This document shows positions 31,938 through 40,392 of a DNA stretch of 64,000 nucleotides, piece by piece. Positions within the stretch are counted from its first letter, which is position 1. Each line of letters begins with the position of its first letter. This stretch comes from Gordonia westfalica (GTDB taxonomy: Bacteria > Actinomycetota > Actinomycetes > Mycobacteriales > Mycobacteriaceae). The notes beneath the pieces are model-generated. The model did not search any database. It saw only the letters and a program-made list of their open reading frames with translations, and was not told where the DNA came from. Position numbers and translations under genes: made by a program. The stretch spans positions 44,970-108,969 of the forward strand of contig NZ_FNLM01000030.1 of NCBI RefSeq assembly GCF_900105725.1, given 5' to 3'.

Positions 31938-32771
31938 TCAGTCGATCTCGCAGCCCACGGGGTGGTGCTGGTGGGTGCATCGGGCAGCGTACTCGGCCGG
32001 GGTCTTGTAGCCCAGCGCTGAGTGGCGGTGTCGGTGGTTGTGGTCGTCTTTGAAGTCTTCGATGACCATGCGGGCCTCCAACAGGGTGGGCCAGCAGTTG
32101 CGGTTCAAACACTCGTCGCGCAACCGGTTGTTGAACGACTCGATGAACCCGTTGTTCCACGGCGTGCCAGGCGGAATGTAGGAGATCCCCACCGACCCTG
32201 CACAGAACGTCTGGAGGGCCTCAGAGATGAACTCAGGGCCGTTGTCCATGCGCAGCACCTTCGGTGGGCCACCCCAGATCGCGAAGGTCTTCTTCAACTC
32301 CTCGATCAACCGGTCGGCGGCGATCGAGCGATCCACAATGTTGAGCAGCGACATCCGGGTGTGTTCATCGACCATGGACGCGATCTTGATCTTGTGTCCG
32401 TCGACAGTGGAGTCGAACTGAAAGTCCAATGCCCACACCACTTTCGGTGCGTCCGCGGTGACAATCGGCACCGACGACTGGCCGGCCCGTTTACGCCGCG
32501 GCGCCCGGCGCACCTGCAATCCTTCTTCCTTCCACAGCCGGTGGACCTTCTTCTTGTTCACGGTGTCGCCTTCGTCGAAACGTAGCCAGGCCCACGCCCG
32601 ACGGAACCCGTGGCGTGGGTTCTGACGGGCGTAGGTTCGTAGCTGCTGGCGCAGGCCAGCATCCGGGTCAGCCGGGGTGTGCGCTTGCGGCAGTTGACGA
32701 TACGCTGAACGAGCAAGCCCAACAACCTTGCACGCCTTGCGTTCTGACATGTTCATCACGTCTTTGAGCAT
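31938..32771 (-). CDS. IS3-family transposase OrfB
   Basis: 277 residues with the DDE integrase core: Asp in VVWALDFQFDST, Asp in RMDNGPEF, Glu in NNGFIESFNNRLRDE. N-terminal HTH_21-like part with MSERKACKVVGLARSAYR. Likely made as an OrfAB frameshift product as in other IS3 elements, since there is no good ribosome binding site at its first ATG. It appears intact. Confidence 0.92.
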   Translation of the reverse strand: MLKDVMNMSERKACKVVGLARSAYRQLPQAHTPADPDAGLRQQLRTYARQNPRHGFRRAWAWLRFDEGDTVNKKKVHRLWKEEGLQVRRAPRRKRAGQSSVPIVTADAPKVVWALDFQFDSTVDGHKIKIASMVDEHTRMSLLNIVDRSIAADRLIEELKKTFAIWGGPPKVLRMDNGPEFISEALQTFCAGSVGISYIPPGTPWNNGFIESFNNRLRDECLNRNCWPTLLEARMVIEDFKDDHNHRHRHSALGYKTPAEYAARCTHQHHPVGCEID

Positions 32772-32800
32772 GTCGATGGCGGCGCGTTTGGCGGTTGGGC

Positions 32801-33091
32801 TCAGAATTTTCCCTTGGCGATCTCCCGTAGCGCGTCCTTCTCCAACTCGGCATCGGCGAGCAGCCGCTTGAGCCGGCCGTTCTGCTCACGCAGCTCCTTG
32901 AGCTCCTTGGCCGCGTCACCGTCCATGCCGCCGTACTGGCGGCGCCAGTTGTACAACGTCGCTGCCGACACCTCGAGGTCGGCGGCGATCTCCTCGCCGG
33001 TCTTGCCCTGCGCCGCCAACTCGTCAGCCCGGCGCAACTTGCGCACAATGTCCTCTGCCGAGTGGCGCTTGCGTCCTGCCATGATCCTCAT
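32801..33091 (-). CDS. IS3-family transposase OrfA
   Basis: 96 residues. HTH (EEIAADLEVSAATLYNWRRQYGG) followed by a coiled coil (LKELREQNGRLKRLLADAELEKDAL). The ATG at 33091 or the in-frame ATG at 33082 may be used. Sequence type (GRKRHSAEDIVRKLR start) differs from IS3 copy A. Confidence 0.9.
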   Translation of the reverse strand: MRIMAGRKRHSAEDIVRKLRRADELAAQGKTGEEIAADLEVSAATLYNWRRQYGGMDGDAAKELKELREQNGRLKRLLADAELEKDALREIAKGKF

Positions 33092-33159
33092 CGTCCCTTC
33101 TCTGCCCTCAACAGGGCAATCAGGACTCTAAAACAGACCGGACCGGTTCACGGGGGACA

Positions 33160-33437
33160 CGCCAAAGGCCGTGCCCACCGACTTGGTCGCTCCATTGGCT
33201 GCCGTGTTCGGCCTCTTCGACATCGCTTACCTTGCCCCAGAACATGCCTCGCTCTCCTCCGACGAGGTCGACCGAATCCTCCTCATGCACGAGAGACTCG
33301 AACTTCTCAGTGAAGCTCGCGATCTGGGTGTTCAGCACATAGCCACACGGGACGTTGATCAGGATCCGCAGCTCATCTCTAAGCTCAAAGCCGCCCTAAA
33401 CGCTATGACGAAAAAGAACTCACCCGACGCCAATTAG
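33160..33437 (+). pseudogene. EspR-like regulator, 3' part
   Basis: Continues the interrupted regulator: PKAVPTDLVAPLAAVFGLFDIAYL is the segment that follows the HTH in EspR-like proteins (where it reads like ALANFFRI..YF), and LLSEARDLGVQHIATRDV parallels the helical C-terminal half. A GTG at 33171 could restart translation but would make a protein without the HTH. The stop overlaps the end of the convergent membrane gene by about 18 bp. Confidence 0.72.
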
Positions 33438-34613
33438 GCGAGTGGCAGGCCGCTGGGCGGCCCAGGCATTCGCAACGGCCTCAAGCTCTGCATCATCGGT
33501 AGCCCAACTGGGCCGCGCCGCTGATACCAGCATCCTCGATTCCGGGGAAGAGCCGCCGCCAGCGGTCGTCTGATGCTCCGCGAACTTCTGGCACGCCTCG
33601 CCTAAGACATGGGCGCGTCCGTCGGGAGTGTCCGGCCACGCGGTACCTGGCGGTAAGTACCGAGAGACCGCAAAGATGATTTCCTCCAGCTCAATACGCA
33701 TCCTGAATTCGCGTTCAGCCTCACTGGGCAAGCCGTCGTCAGGTCCGAGTTCGGCGAGACGATACGCGGGCGCGACAGCGGTCAGGTCGCTCCACAAGGG
33801 CCGCAGCTGAGCCATTCGATCCGCAGGACCACGGTTCAATCCGAGCCTACGACGGATGTCCACCACCACCGCCGGGATACCGACTGGTATCCACGGCAAA
33901 AGCGTCGGATACAGCGCAAGGTCGTTGCGCACCATGGAGCGGGGCTCGGTGAGCGGACCATCGACGCCAGCACTCATTAGCCAGCCTGCTCCCATCACGA
34001 GGAGCAGATTGAAGGCGCTAAACGCAATCGCCAGGGACAGCAACGTCACCAACAGGCGGCGCGCGCTGGTCGTCGATTTCGCCATCTGCCAGAGGGTTGC
34101 AACAACCACGAGCTCAGCTGGAATGAACAGGAAGCTGTGCAGAGTGAGATAGGCCCCGGTGCGCCAGGAGCCATCCAGCTCTTCGACGGCTAGGCCGGTC
34201 TTACGGACCGGCTCGTGGATGATCAGCAGAGCGATGCAGACCACGGTGACCCCCGCGATTAAAGCCGGACGCACCCACTTTCGGACGTCGCCGGTCCGTG
34301 ATCGCCAGCACAGGCCAAGAAGAAGAAGCGCAGCAGCCGAACACACCTGGAGCATCGCTCCGATGAGCCGGACATCGCCCAGCGTTATGTGCAGATGGGC
34401 AATGACCCAATCGTGGACAACTCCGATCCGAAGGGCGGCGTAGACACCAATGAACAGCGCATACCAGTGTGCTGCGGTCGTCGTCGGTCGGCGGTCGCGG
34501 ATGACGAGCATTCTGTACGCGATAAGTAACAGCCCGAAACCAACTCCAGTACCGACTATCTCAAGCGGGACAGCGGTCGTGGTCTGGTCAATGAGGGTCT
34601 GGCTCGGAGTCAT
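33420..34613 (-). CDS. MAB_1171c-type membrane protein
   Basis: 397 residues. About seven transmembrane helices in the first 240 residues, then a soluble helical C-terminal part (DRMAQLRPLWSDLTAVAPAYRL). This matches the actinobacterial family of MAB_1171c-like or DUF6545 membrane proteins, which are regularly found beside an ImmA/IrrE peptidase and an XRE regulator. Here it overlaps the ImmA/IrrE gene by 4 bp and faces the EspR-like gene. The family function is unknown; a membrane sensor for the peptidase is a reasonable idea. Confidence 0.78.
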   Translation of the reverse strand: MTPSQTLIDQTTTAVPLEIVGTGVGFGLLLIAYRMLVIRDRRPTTTAAHWYALFIGVYAALRIGVVHDWVIAHLHITLGDVRLIGAMLQVCSAAALLLLGLCWRSRTGDVRKWVRPALIAGVTVVCIALLIIHEPVRKTGLAVEELDGSWRTGAYLTLHSFLFIPAELVVVATLWQMAKSTTSARRLLVTLLSLAIAFSAFNLLLVMGAGWLMSAGVDGPLTEPRSMVRNDLALYPTLLPWIPVGIPAVVVDIRRRLGLNRGPADRMAQLRPLWSDLTAVAPAYRLAELGPDDGLPSEAEREFRMRIELEEIIFAVSRYLPPGTAWPDTPDGRAHVLGEACQKFAEHQTTAGGGSSPESRMLVSAARPSWATDDAELEAVANAWAAQRPATRLIGVG

Positions 34614-35140
34614 CGCTTTACAGGCTCGAAGAACGCACTAGCGATCCGATCGAACCGACCGTCACCGCGTTGCATGCGACTGAGCACTGCCAAGCGCGTA
34701 CCAACGAGTTCAGCGGCGATCTCCTCGGCCGAGTCAAACACGCTGCGGTGTAGCACGCGCTCGACCATCGCGAGGTCGAGGCCTTCGGCCAAACCCTTCA
34801 TCGCCTCGGGGTTCCATGAGTCGCCGCGGTGGTCGCACAGAATGTGCCCGATCTCGTGGAAGATCTGCTGTCGCTGATGCCGTTCGCTGCGTGTGTCGTC
34901 GTAGTTAATAATGAACGCGTCTCGAGTGACCCAGAGCAATCCGCATGAACCCGGTTCGCCGGCCTCGGGAGCCTCGGTTTGCCAAGGCGACAACTTGATC
35001 TCGCGGTCGTAGCGTTCCTCTACCCAGGCGCAGAACTCATCGACCGTCCACGGTGGGATCAATGGAATCTGGGCCAGCACCTGCTCGATGTGGCCGGACG
35101 ACGCGGCCGCGCCACGTCGCCGCAAAAAAGTTCCGGTCAT
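34610..35140 (-). CDS. ImmA/IrrE-family metallopeptidase
   Basis: 176 residues. Zinc site HEIGHILCDH (HExxH, about residues 91-100) with a downstream Glu in the SAEEIAAELVG stretch as probable third ligand. In the family these peptidases cut XRE-type repressors (ImmA of ICEBs1, IrrE of Deinococcus). The natural substrate here would be a neighbouring XRE regulator, possibly the now-disrupted EspR-like protein. First gene of a two-gene minus-strand unit. Confidence 0.85.
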   Translation of the reverse strand: MTGTFLRRRGAAASSGHIEQVLAQIPLIPPWTVDEFCAWVEERYDREIKLSPWQTEAPEAGEPGSCGLLWVTRDAFIINYDDTRSERHQRQQIFHEIGHILCDHRGDSWNPEAMKGLAEGLDLAMVERVLHRSVFDSAEEIAAELVGTRLAVLSRMQRGDGRFDRIASAFFEPVKR

Positions 35141-35246
35141 AGCTTCATACCCCTAGACCCGCTATCGACCATTACACACAACGTCTGACAGTCTGGGGTG
35201 CGCTTGCCCCGCCAGAGGCCCCCGTTCGGAGAGGACCCAAACACCA

Positions 35247-36092
35247 GTGCATACCTTCACCTCGGATTCACTGACGCTACAGGTTACCGAACACGGCTCT
35301 GAGGACGGCGAGCCGATAGTGCTGCTGCACGGCTTCCCACAGGATTCGACCTCATGGACGGCTGTCGCTGAGATCCTGGCCGAAACCGGCTTCCGTGTGC
35401 TTGCCCCGAATCTGCGCGGTTATTCTCCAGGCGCCCGTCCGTCGGGCCGGGCGGCGTACGGCTCCAACCAGCTGGTGAGCGATGTCGTTGCTCTCCTCGA
35501 TGCGAAAGGCCTGGATACGGCCCACGTCGTTGGTCATGACTGGGGTGGGGCGCTCCTGTGGACACTGCGCAAAACCCATCCTCACCGGATCGCCTCAGCA
35601 ACTGTGATCTCCACTCCCCACCCGGCCGCCCTTGCCTGGTCATTCACGCACTCCACTCAGGCGCTGCGGAGCTGGTACATCGCTGCGATCGCGCTTCCTG
35701 CGGTTCCCGAGCTCTTCCTTCGCCATCGACTTGCCCAATTCATTGGCTCAACGGGCCTACCCGCCGACCGAGCGCAGTACTACCAGAACCGAATGCAAGA
35801 GCCAGGCGCTGCTACCGCCACGCTGAACTGGTACCGGCAGATGATGATCGAGCAGATACGTCCACCTAAGCGGCCGGTTCGGGCAGGAAAGACAGGCCCG
35901 CCCCCTACTGCTTACGTGTGGGGAAGTAGCGACGCGTTCTATACGCGCGCGGTCGCCGAACGCACGTCGCATGTAGTTCGTGATCTCACGTTCTCCCAAG
36001 AGATCGAGGGAGGGCACTGGCTGCCTGAGACTCATCCCTCCGAGCTAGCGGAGGCCATCCGTCGACAAGTCGAGTCGGCGTCTTCGAGGTAG
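35247..36092 (+). CDS. Alpha/beta hydrolase, epoxide-hydrolase-like
   Basis: 281 residues from a GTG start. Alpha/beta-hydrolase hallmarks: oxyanion motif HGFPQ, nucleophile motif VGHDWGG (Asp nucleophile as in epoxide hydrolases and haloalkane dehalogenases), a late acidic region (WGSSDAFY) and catalytic His in GGHWLP. The cap domain (about 130-215) contains Tyr residues that could help open an epoxide. The substrate is unknown. It stands alone between divergent and unrelated units. Confidence 0.85.
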   Translation: MHTFTSDSLTLQVTEHGSEDGEPIVLLHGFPQDSTSWTAVAEILAETGFRVLAPNLRGYSPGARPSGRAAYGSNQLVSDVVALLDAKGLDTAHVVGHDWGGALLWTLRKTHPHRIASATVISTPHPAALAWSFTHSTQALRSWYIAAIALPAVPELFLRHRLAQFIGSTGLPADRAQYYQNRMQEPGAATATLNWYRQMMIEQIRPPKRPVRAGKTGPPPTAYVWGSSDAFYTRAVAERTSHVVRDLTFSQEIEGGHWLPETHPSELAEAIRRQVESASSR

Positions 36093-36195
36093 TCCACCTC
36101 AGCAGCGAGGTTTAAGCGAGGTTTGTCGTAGGGTTAGCGATAGGTCGCACACCTACGGCGTGTCGATGACGCGATTTCTATTTCTGCGCGGAAGA

Positions 36196-36423
36196 ATGGC
36201 CGTCATGGCCGGCCGACCGCGTAAAGACCCCTCGGGCAAGTCCTTGGTGACGTTGAGTCTGTCTCCAACGGAAGCATTGAAGACCACGATCCAGTCGGCC
36301 GCCAAGGCGCGCGGGATGCATGTTGTCGACTACCTGGGCGCCCTCGTGGCGAACGATCTAGGCCAACCCATTCCCGGCGTACCACCTTTGAAGGAGGTTC
36401 TACCGCTGCGTGATAGCGCATAA
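36196..36423 (+). CDS. Small basic protein, ribbon-helix-helix-like
   Basis: 75 residues: MAVMAGRPRKDPSGKSLVTLSLSP, then a helical part (TEALKTTIQSAAKARGMHVVDYLGALVAND). The opening strand SLVTLSLSP followed by two helices is the order of ribbon-helix-helix DNA binders, which are common copy-control or partition proteins. It lies just upstream of the replication gene. Another ATG at 36205 may be the true start. Identification is tentative. Confidence 0.6.
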   Translation: MAVMAGRPRKDPSGKSLVTLSLSPTEALKTTIQSAAKARGMHVVDYLGALVANDLGQPIPGVPPLKEVLPLRDSA

Positions 36424-36431
36424 CTGAAACG

Positions 36432-36465
36432 ACGAACGCCCCCGGCGGGAACCGAGGGCGTTCGT
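36432..36465. terminator. Hairpin between RHH-like gene and replication gene
   Basis: Stem ACGAACGCCC (36432-36441) pairs with GGGCGTTCGT (36456-36465) around a 14-nt loop. No U-tract follows, which is common in actinobacterial terminators. It lies 9 bp after the stop of the small gene and about 36 bp before the replication gene, so it could also act in replication control. Confidence 0.6.
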
Positions 36466-36501
36466 GAAGTTTGTGAGTGTGAGCCGGGAATCTCGCACTC
36501 A

Positions 36502-38622
36502 ATGACCCCGAAGGGACAGTCTGTGTCGGACTGGTCTCAGGGTAGCGCGTACCCTTTTGTTCGCGCTAGTTCTGATGGACGCGTGTCGGATCACGACTCG
36601 GTTACTGAGTCGCGGTGGTCCGAGGTGTACCGGTTGCTGCCCGCTCCCGGTGGCGAGGCGTTCGCATTGGCGGGCACTGCGACGGCGAACAAGGCACGCC
36701 GGGAGCGCAGTGGCACTCCGATCGAACTGATCACAGAGGCCGAGCGGGCCGGCGGCGGGAAAGCCATCTGGGCGGTTGTGGCCCCGATTCGCAGCGATTT
36801 GCTTGTGATCGACCTCGACCGCTGCGCTGAGCAGGTGTGGCCACGCCTCCGCGACGTGCTCGGCGACTACTCCGCGACTACCGCTTACCTGGCTCGCTCC
36901 GGTAGCCCGGACTCGCTGCACGTGATCCTTAAGTGCGCCTCCCCTGACTCGGATCGCGGCATCCGCGAGTTCCTCGCAGATCTGCGCCGCCACCTCAACT
37001 TGTCGGCTCGCCGCATCGACGTGCTGAGCCCAGGACATCTGCTCCGTCTGCCGGGCAGCGCCTCGCTGAAACCCGGCGGGCACCACTGCACACCGGTCAA
37101 CGACGACCTCACACCCATCACCGCTGTCCGGACCGCCGAGAGGCTGCGCACCGCCTTAGGTAGCGATGAGCCCGGGCCGGTGCAGGCCGCCTTCGCCCGC
37201 CACGACGACGGGTGGTGCGTGCAGCTCGATGCCGAGGTATACCGCCCAGGACTCGAGGTAGAGGTCCACCGCCGCGACGGTCGGGTCAAGCGGGTGCGTA
37301 TCGGCGCCGTCGTCGCCCATGCCGGCGACCGGGTACGCGCCGCCATCGCCGACGACCTCACCCCCCACTCCCCCACCCCGGTTCCCACGATCGCGCTGTC
37401 CGCGGCCGCGCAGATGCACGAGCTCGCCCCTGACACCGATGGTGCGGAGGAGTTGCAGTGGCAGGCACCACGAGCCTGGCGGCGGCGCACGCCCATCTCG
37501 GCGCAGCAGTGGCGCATCCTCAACGACACCGGAGGTGACGATCGCTCAGCGGCGGCGACGGCCGCGGCGTGGGTGTTGTGGGACGTCGGTTTGCGTTCGT
37601 TCGCGGCGGTGCGCTGGTTCTACGCCCACTGTCCAGCCTTTGCGAAGTTCCGCGACCGCGACGGTGACCGCCGGCGCGCCCGCTCTGCGTGTGCCGCGCA
37701 CTGGCAGAGCATCACTGCGCGGGCCAGTACCCATCGGCCGCCGCTGGACCCCGCCGACCAAGCACTTGTCGACGACGCGCTGGCCGAGGTCGCCACCTGG
37801 GACGAACCTGACCTCGTTGCGGCCGCGGTCGCGGTCATCACTCACCGGTTCACCGACGGCCACGGCCTCGTCGATCGCCCGATCGCCAAACGGTGCCTCG
37901 CGACCTGGATGTCGGTGTGTGACAGCCGCGCGTACGTACACCTCCAACGCCTCCAGGAGCGTGGCCTGCTCGTTCGCACCCGTGATTGGCAGGATGGGCC
38001 AGCTAACGAGGCTGCCCTGTACGCGCTACGGGTGCCAGACACTTTTTACCGGGGAGATGGTGACCATGACGTCACAGACCACCAACGCCTCCACCCCCTG
38101 TGGGGGCAACTAGGCCACCATGCACACGCCCTGTGGTCTTCGCTGTCCACCCAAGAAAGTGCGGTCACCACCCCCGAGGTGGCGGCTAAGTCCCCCCTGC
38201 CCTCCGGCGGTACCGGATGGGGCGTCCTGGGCCTGCTCAACACCCTCGGTTCGTTGGGGCTGGTCACCCGGATCGGCACGGGGAAGGGAACCCGCTGGAC
38301 AGTCACCCCCGCTCAGTCAGATCAAGGAGCTGTCGACTCCGCGGCTACCTCTAGCGGTGCGTTCGAACGAGCGAAACAACTCCGGGCGCGCATCATCGGC
38401 GAACGCAAGGCCTATCACGCCGAAGGGCCAGGTGAGAGGGCTCGCATGCGGAGCGGGCTCAAGGTTCTTCGGGACCGTCTAACCCACACCGATATTGCCG
38501 GACGGGAGCAAGGCAGCCTGTTCGTCACCGTGGCAGCCGAGACGTCTGGTGGCAGCCACTACCGGTGGGCCGGTGCGCGGCCTGGGCCGCCACCCGAGAC
38601 GGCGACTCCGCCCGATAGTTAA
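36502..38622 (+). CDS. Plasmid replication protein, PrimPol/RepA-like
   Basis: 706 residues. The first 240 residues carry a primase-polymerase pattern: VIDLDRC with paired acidic residues, SPDSLHVILKC, and RRIDVLSPGHLLRLPGS, which fits the His/Arg motif and the RxPGS motif of archaeo-eukaryotic-primase-type replication proteins. The rest contains winged-helix-like regions (about 430-600; RAYVHLQRLQERGLLVRTR and GVLGLLNTLGSLGLVTRIG). Iterons follow immediately. GTG 36523 with AAGGGACAGTCT is an alternative start. It is the probable replication initiator of this plasmid. Confidence 0.75.
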   Translation: MTPKGQSVSDWSQGSAYPFVRASSDGRVSDHDSVTESRWSEVYRLLPAPGGEAFALAGTATANKARRERSGTPIELITEAERAGGGKAIWAVVAPIRSDLLVIDLDRCAEQVWPRLRDVLGDYSATTAYLARSGSPDSLHVILKCASPDSDRGIREFLADLRRHLNLSARRIDVLSPGHLLRLPGSASLKPGGHHCTPVNDDLTPITAVRTAERLRTALGSDEPGPVQAAFARHDDGWCVQLDAEVYRPGLEVEVHRRDGRVKRVRIGAVVAHAGDRVRAAIADDLTPHSPTPVPTIALSAAAQMHELAPDTDGAEELQWQAPRAWRRRTPISAQQWRILNDTGGDDRSAAATAAAWVLWDVGLRSFAAVRWFYAHCPAFAKFRDRDGDRRRARSACAAHWQSITARASTHRPPLDPADQALVDDALAEVATWDEPDLVAAAVAVITHRFTDGHGLVDRPIAKRCLATWMSVCDSRAYVHLQRLQERGLLVRTRDWQDGPANEAALYALRVPDTFYRGDGDHDVTDHQRLHPLWGQLGHHAHALWSSLSTQESAVTTPEVAAKSPLPSGGTGWGVLGLLNTLGSLGLVTRIGTGKGTRWTVTPAQSDQGAVDSAATSSGAFERAKQLRARIIGERKAYHAEGPGERARMRSGLKVLRDRLTHTDIAGREQGSLFVTVAAETSGGSHYRWAGARPGPPPETATPPDS

Positions 38623-38707
38623 AAACCCAGTCCCCCTCTGGGCCCTCACCTCGTCGATGCTGCTTCGTGATCGTCTCCACCTCCATCGAGAGGCAGCGCT
38701 GACGAGC

Positions 38708-38832
38708 GTTGTAACGCTACAACTGCGAAAAACCTAAACATTAGAGCTTGGGAACGTTAGGCGATGGAAACGTTAGACGCTGGGAACGTTGTAGGCGTGT
38801 AACGTTGTCACGTGGGAACGTTGTGTAGTTAA
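38708..38832. repeat. 16-bp iteron array, probable replication origin
   Basis: AACGTT begins at 38753, 38769, 38785, 38801 and 38817, exactly 16 bp apart, with a one-mismatch copy (AACATT) at 38737. Unit examples are AACGTTAGGCGATGGA, AACGTTAGACGCTGGG and AACGTTGTCACGTGGG. Upstream lies an inverted repeat GTTGTA...TACAAC (38708-38723), and an AT-richer stretch follows (TAGTTAAATACTT). Helically phased, directly repeated sites after a replication gene are the hallmark of iteron origins. Confidence 0.85.
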
Positions 38833-38888
38833 ATACTTCCAGTGCTACGTAGCTACAGCCCTACAAAGTTGCGGCAACGTAACGAGAT

Positions 38889-39041
38889 AACGTTTCAACA
38901 TGGCAACTGCCAAACGTTGCACGGGTCAAAGGTTTCAGATTTACAACGTTGCACCGTTGTGCCGCTACAAATCTGAAACGGCAGAACGCTCCGGCGTTGA
39001 AGCGCCGGGATAAGTTTCGAGCATTGTGCAGTCACAACGTT
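38889..39041. promoter_or_regulatory. Palindromic site upstream of parA, probable partition site or operator
   Basis: Further AACGTT words at 38889, 38913, 38945 and 39036; the two outer ones share AACGTTTCAAC. An 11-bp inverted repeat GTTTCAGATTT (38932-38942) and AAATCTGAAAC (38969-38979) encloses a second palindrome ACAACG...CGTTGT (38943-38960). This nested structure 80-130 bp before parA fits a centromere-like parS or an operator for the ParB-like protein. Confidence 0.65.
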
Positions 39042-39060
39042 TCAACGATGGAGGATCGCA

Positions 39061-39774
39061 ATGGCAAAGATCGTCGTGCACCACTCCCGGAAAGGCGGGG
39101 TGGGGAAGAGCACGGGAGCCTACGAGCTCGCTCACCTACTCGATGCGGTCCTAGTCGACTTCGAGCATGACGGTGGGGGAGTGACCGGCAAGTGGGGGTA
39201 TCGGCCGTTGGACCGGCTCCGCATCCCCATTCTCGATGCACTCCAAAGCGGCCGCACCCCGCGTCCGTTGAAGGGCCACGGCAAACCACGTCTCGTTCCC
39301 GGCCACCCCGACCTCTACGACCAGATGCCGCAGCACGACGTCGTGGCCGACGCCCTTGAACGATGGGCGGGGGAGTGGGACACCGAATGGGTCATCGTCG
39401 ACACCCACCCCGGGATCTCCCCAGCTGCGGCTGGCGCCCTCAGCGTCGCTCACGCCGTCATCGTGCCAACTCCACTTCGAAACCTGGACCTGACGGCCAC
39501 GGAGGAACTGATCAACGACATGCCGGACTATCCGCTCATCATCTCGCCCACGATGATCCCGCCTGTTCCGCCTGAGGCGGAACTCAGAAGGCTCGCGAGG
39601 GCCGTCGAAGGCACCCCGGTCCAGGTTGGCCCCCCGATTCCACGAGCAGTTGCGGTGGAACGACGGACAAAGAGGATCGCCATCACTTCAGAGAACCCGC
39701 CGGCAAAGGCGCTGCAGCCTGTCGCCGAGGCATACGAAAAGACCGCGAAGTTCGTCCAGGAGTACGTCCGATGA
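39061..39774 (+). CDS. parA: ParA-family partition ATPase
   Basis: 237 residues. Deviant Walker A KGGVGKSTG (about residues 11-19), Walker A'/B segment VIVDTHPGIS, and a conserved late region (KALQPVAEAYEKTAKF). The enzyme moves plasmid copies on the nucleoid in response to its ParB partner. Ribosome binding site GGAGG directly before the ATG. Overlaps the ParB-like gene by 4 bp. Confidence 0.9.
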   Translation: MAKIVVHHSRKGGVGKSTGAYELAHLLDAVLVDFEHDGGGVTGKWGYRPLDRLRIPILDALQSGRTPRPLKGHGKPRLVPGHPDLYDQMPQHDVVADALERWAGEWDTEWVIVDTHPGISPAAAGALSVAHAVIVPTPLRNLDLTATEELINDMPDYPLIISPTMIPPVPPEAELRRLARAVEGTPVQVGPPIPRAVAVERRTKRIAITSENPPAKALQPVAEAYEKTAKFVQEYVR

Positions 39775-40259
39775 GTGGACTCGATGACATGGCCCAGGCC
39801 CGACAGAAGCGCGCGAGGGCACGTTCAATGCCACCACCGCGGCACACAGCCCCCGCTGTCTCTGCCGCACCGGCTACGGCGCCGGAGCCCGCACCCGAGC
39901 AGCCTGACACCGCAGCCAACGCCCCAGCGGCCGTGCAGGCCTCTTCGCCTACCAAGAAGAAGCAGCCTGCGACTCCCGCATCCGCACCGAGCACGGCGAG
40001 TGCGGCGACCGCGGCGAGTACGACGGGACGCACTGTCGGCCCGAGCACGATCTACTTCGATGAGCCGACCGACGACTGGCTGGAAGAGGTGAGCATTGCC
40101 GGCCGCCGCACCAAGCCCCGAATCGACTCTCGCAGCGCTATCGCACGATATGCCGTCCGCAAGCTCATGAACGAGATGACACCGGAGCAGGTCATCGAGG
40201 CAATCCGCGCCGAGAGTGCCGCAACCGCACACGCGAAGCCAGGCCGACCGCGCCACTGA
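39771..40259 (+). CDS. Small ParB-like centromere-binding protein
   Basis: 162 residues: a low-complexity Ala/Pro/Thr-rich N-terminal arm (about 20-90) and a compact C-terminal part (GPSTIYFDEPTDDWLEEVSIAGRR, then helices SRSAIARYAVRKLMNEMTPEQVIEAI). The strand-helix-helix order suggests a ribbon-helix-helix DNA-binding domain as in type Ib ParB proteins. The partner role is inferred from the ATGA overlap with parA. Confidence 0.75.
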   Translation: MSGLDDMAQARQKRARARSMPPPRHTAPAVSAAPATAPEPAPEQPDTAANAPAAVQASSPTKKKQPATPASAPSTASAATAASTTGRTVGPSTIYFDEPTDDWLEEVSIAGRRTKPRIDSRSAIARYAVRKLMNEMTPEQVIEAIRAESAATAHAKPGRPRH

Positions 40260-40329
40260 CGTTGTAACGGCACAACTGCACAACGTTTGATCCTTGGCGG
40301 GCCTGCCGCCTGACTGGGTGAGTTAAAGA

Positions 40330-40362
40330 GGTCCTGGTGGTGATTGGAGCACCACCAGGACC
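40330..40362. terminator. Strong hairpin after the par operon
   Basis: Perfect 13-bp stem GGTCCTGGTGGTG (40330-40342) and CACCACCAGGACC (40350-40362), 7-nt loop. No U-tract. It sits 70 bp after the ParB-like stop and 30 bp before the DUF2637 gene, so it may end the par transcript or act as an attenuator for the next gene. The gap also holds GTTGTAACG and one more AACGTT word (40282-40287), echoing the origin side. Confidence 0.65.
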
Positions 40363-40392
40363 GGCGACCAACAGAAATGGAGCTGTTGATCT

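Larger units (their letters stand above)
31884..33159 (-). mobile_element. IS3-family insertion sequence, copy B (about 1276 bp)
   Basis: A second, different IS3-type element, on the minus strand, with orfA and orfB. The ends form imperfect inverted repeats: left GGTCCCCGATAACCGGTCC, right (reverse complement) TGTCCCCCGTGAACCGGTCC, continuing into a shared TAGAG. I see no clear target duplication. The exact left base is uncertain by one or two positions, perhaps because the left end has mutated. It splits the EspR-like regulator. Confidence 0.85.

Noticed and set aside
38737..38832. Regularly spaced repeats as a CRISPR array
   Set aside because: Units are 16 bp with a 6-bp core and no unique spacers of 30 bp or more; no cas genes. 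The iteron reading fits much better.
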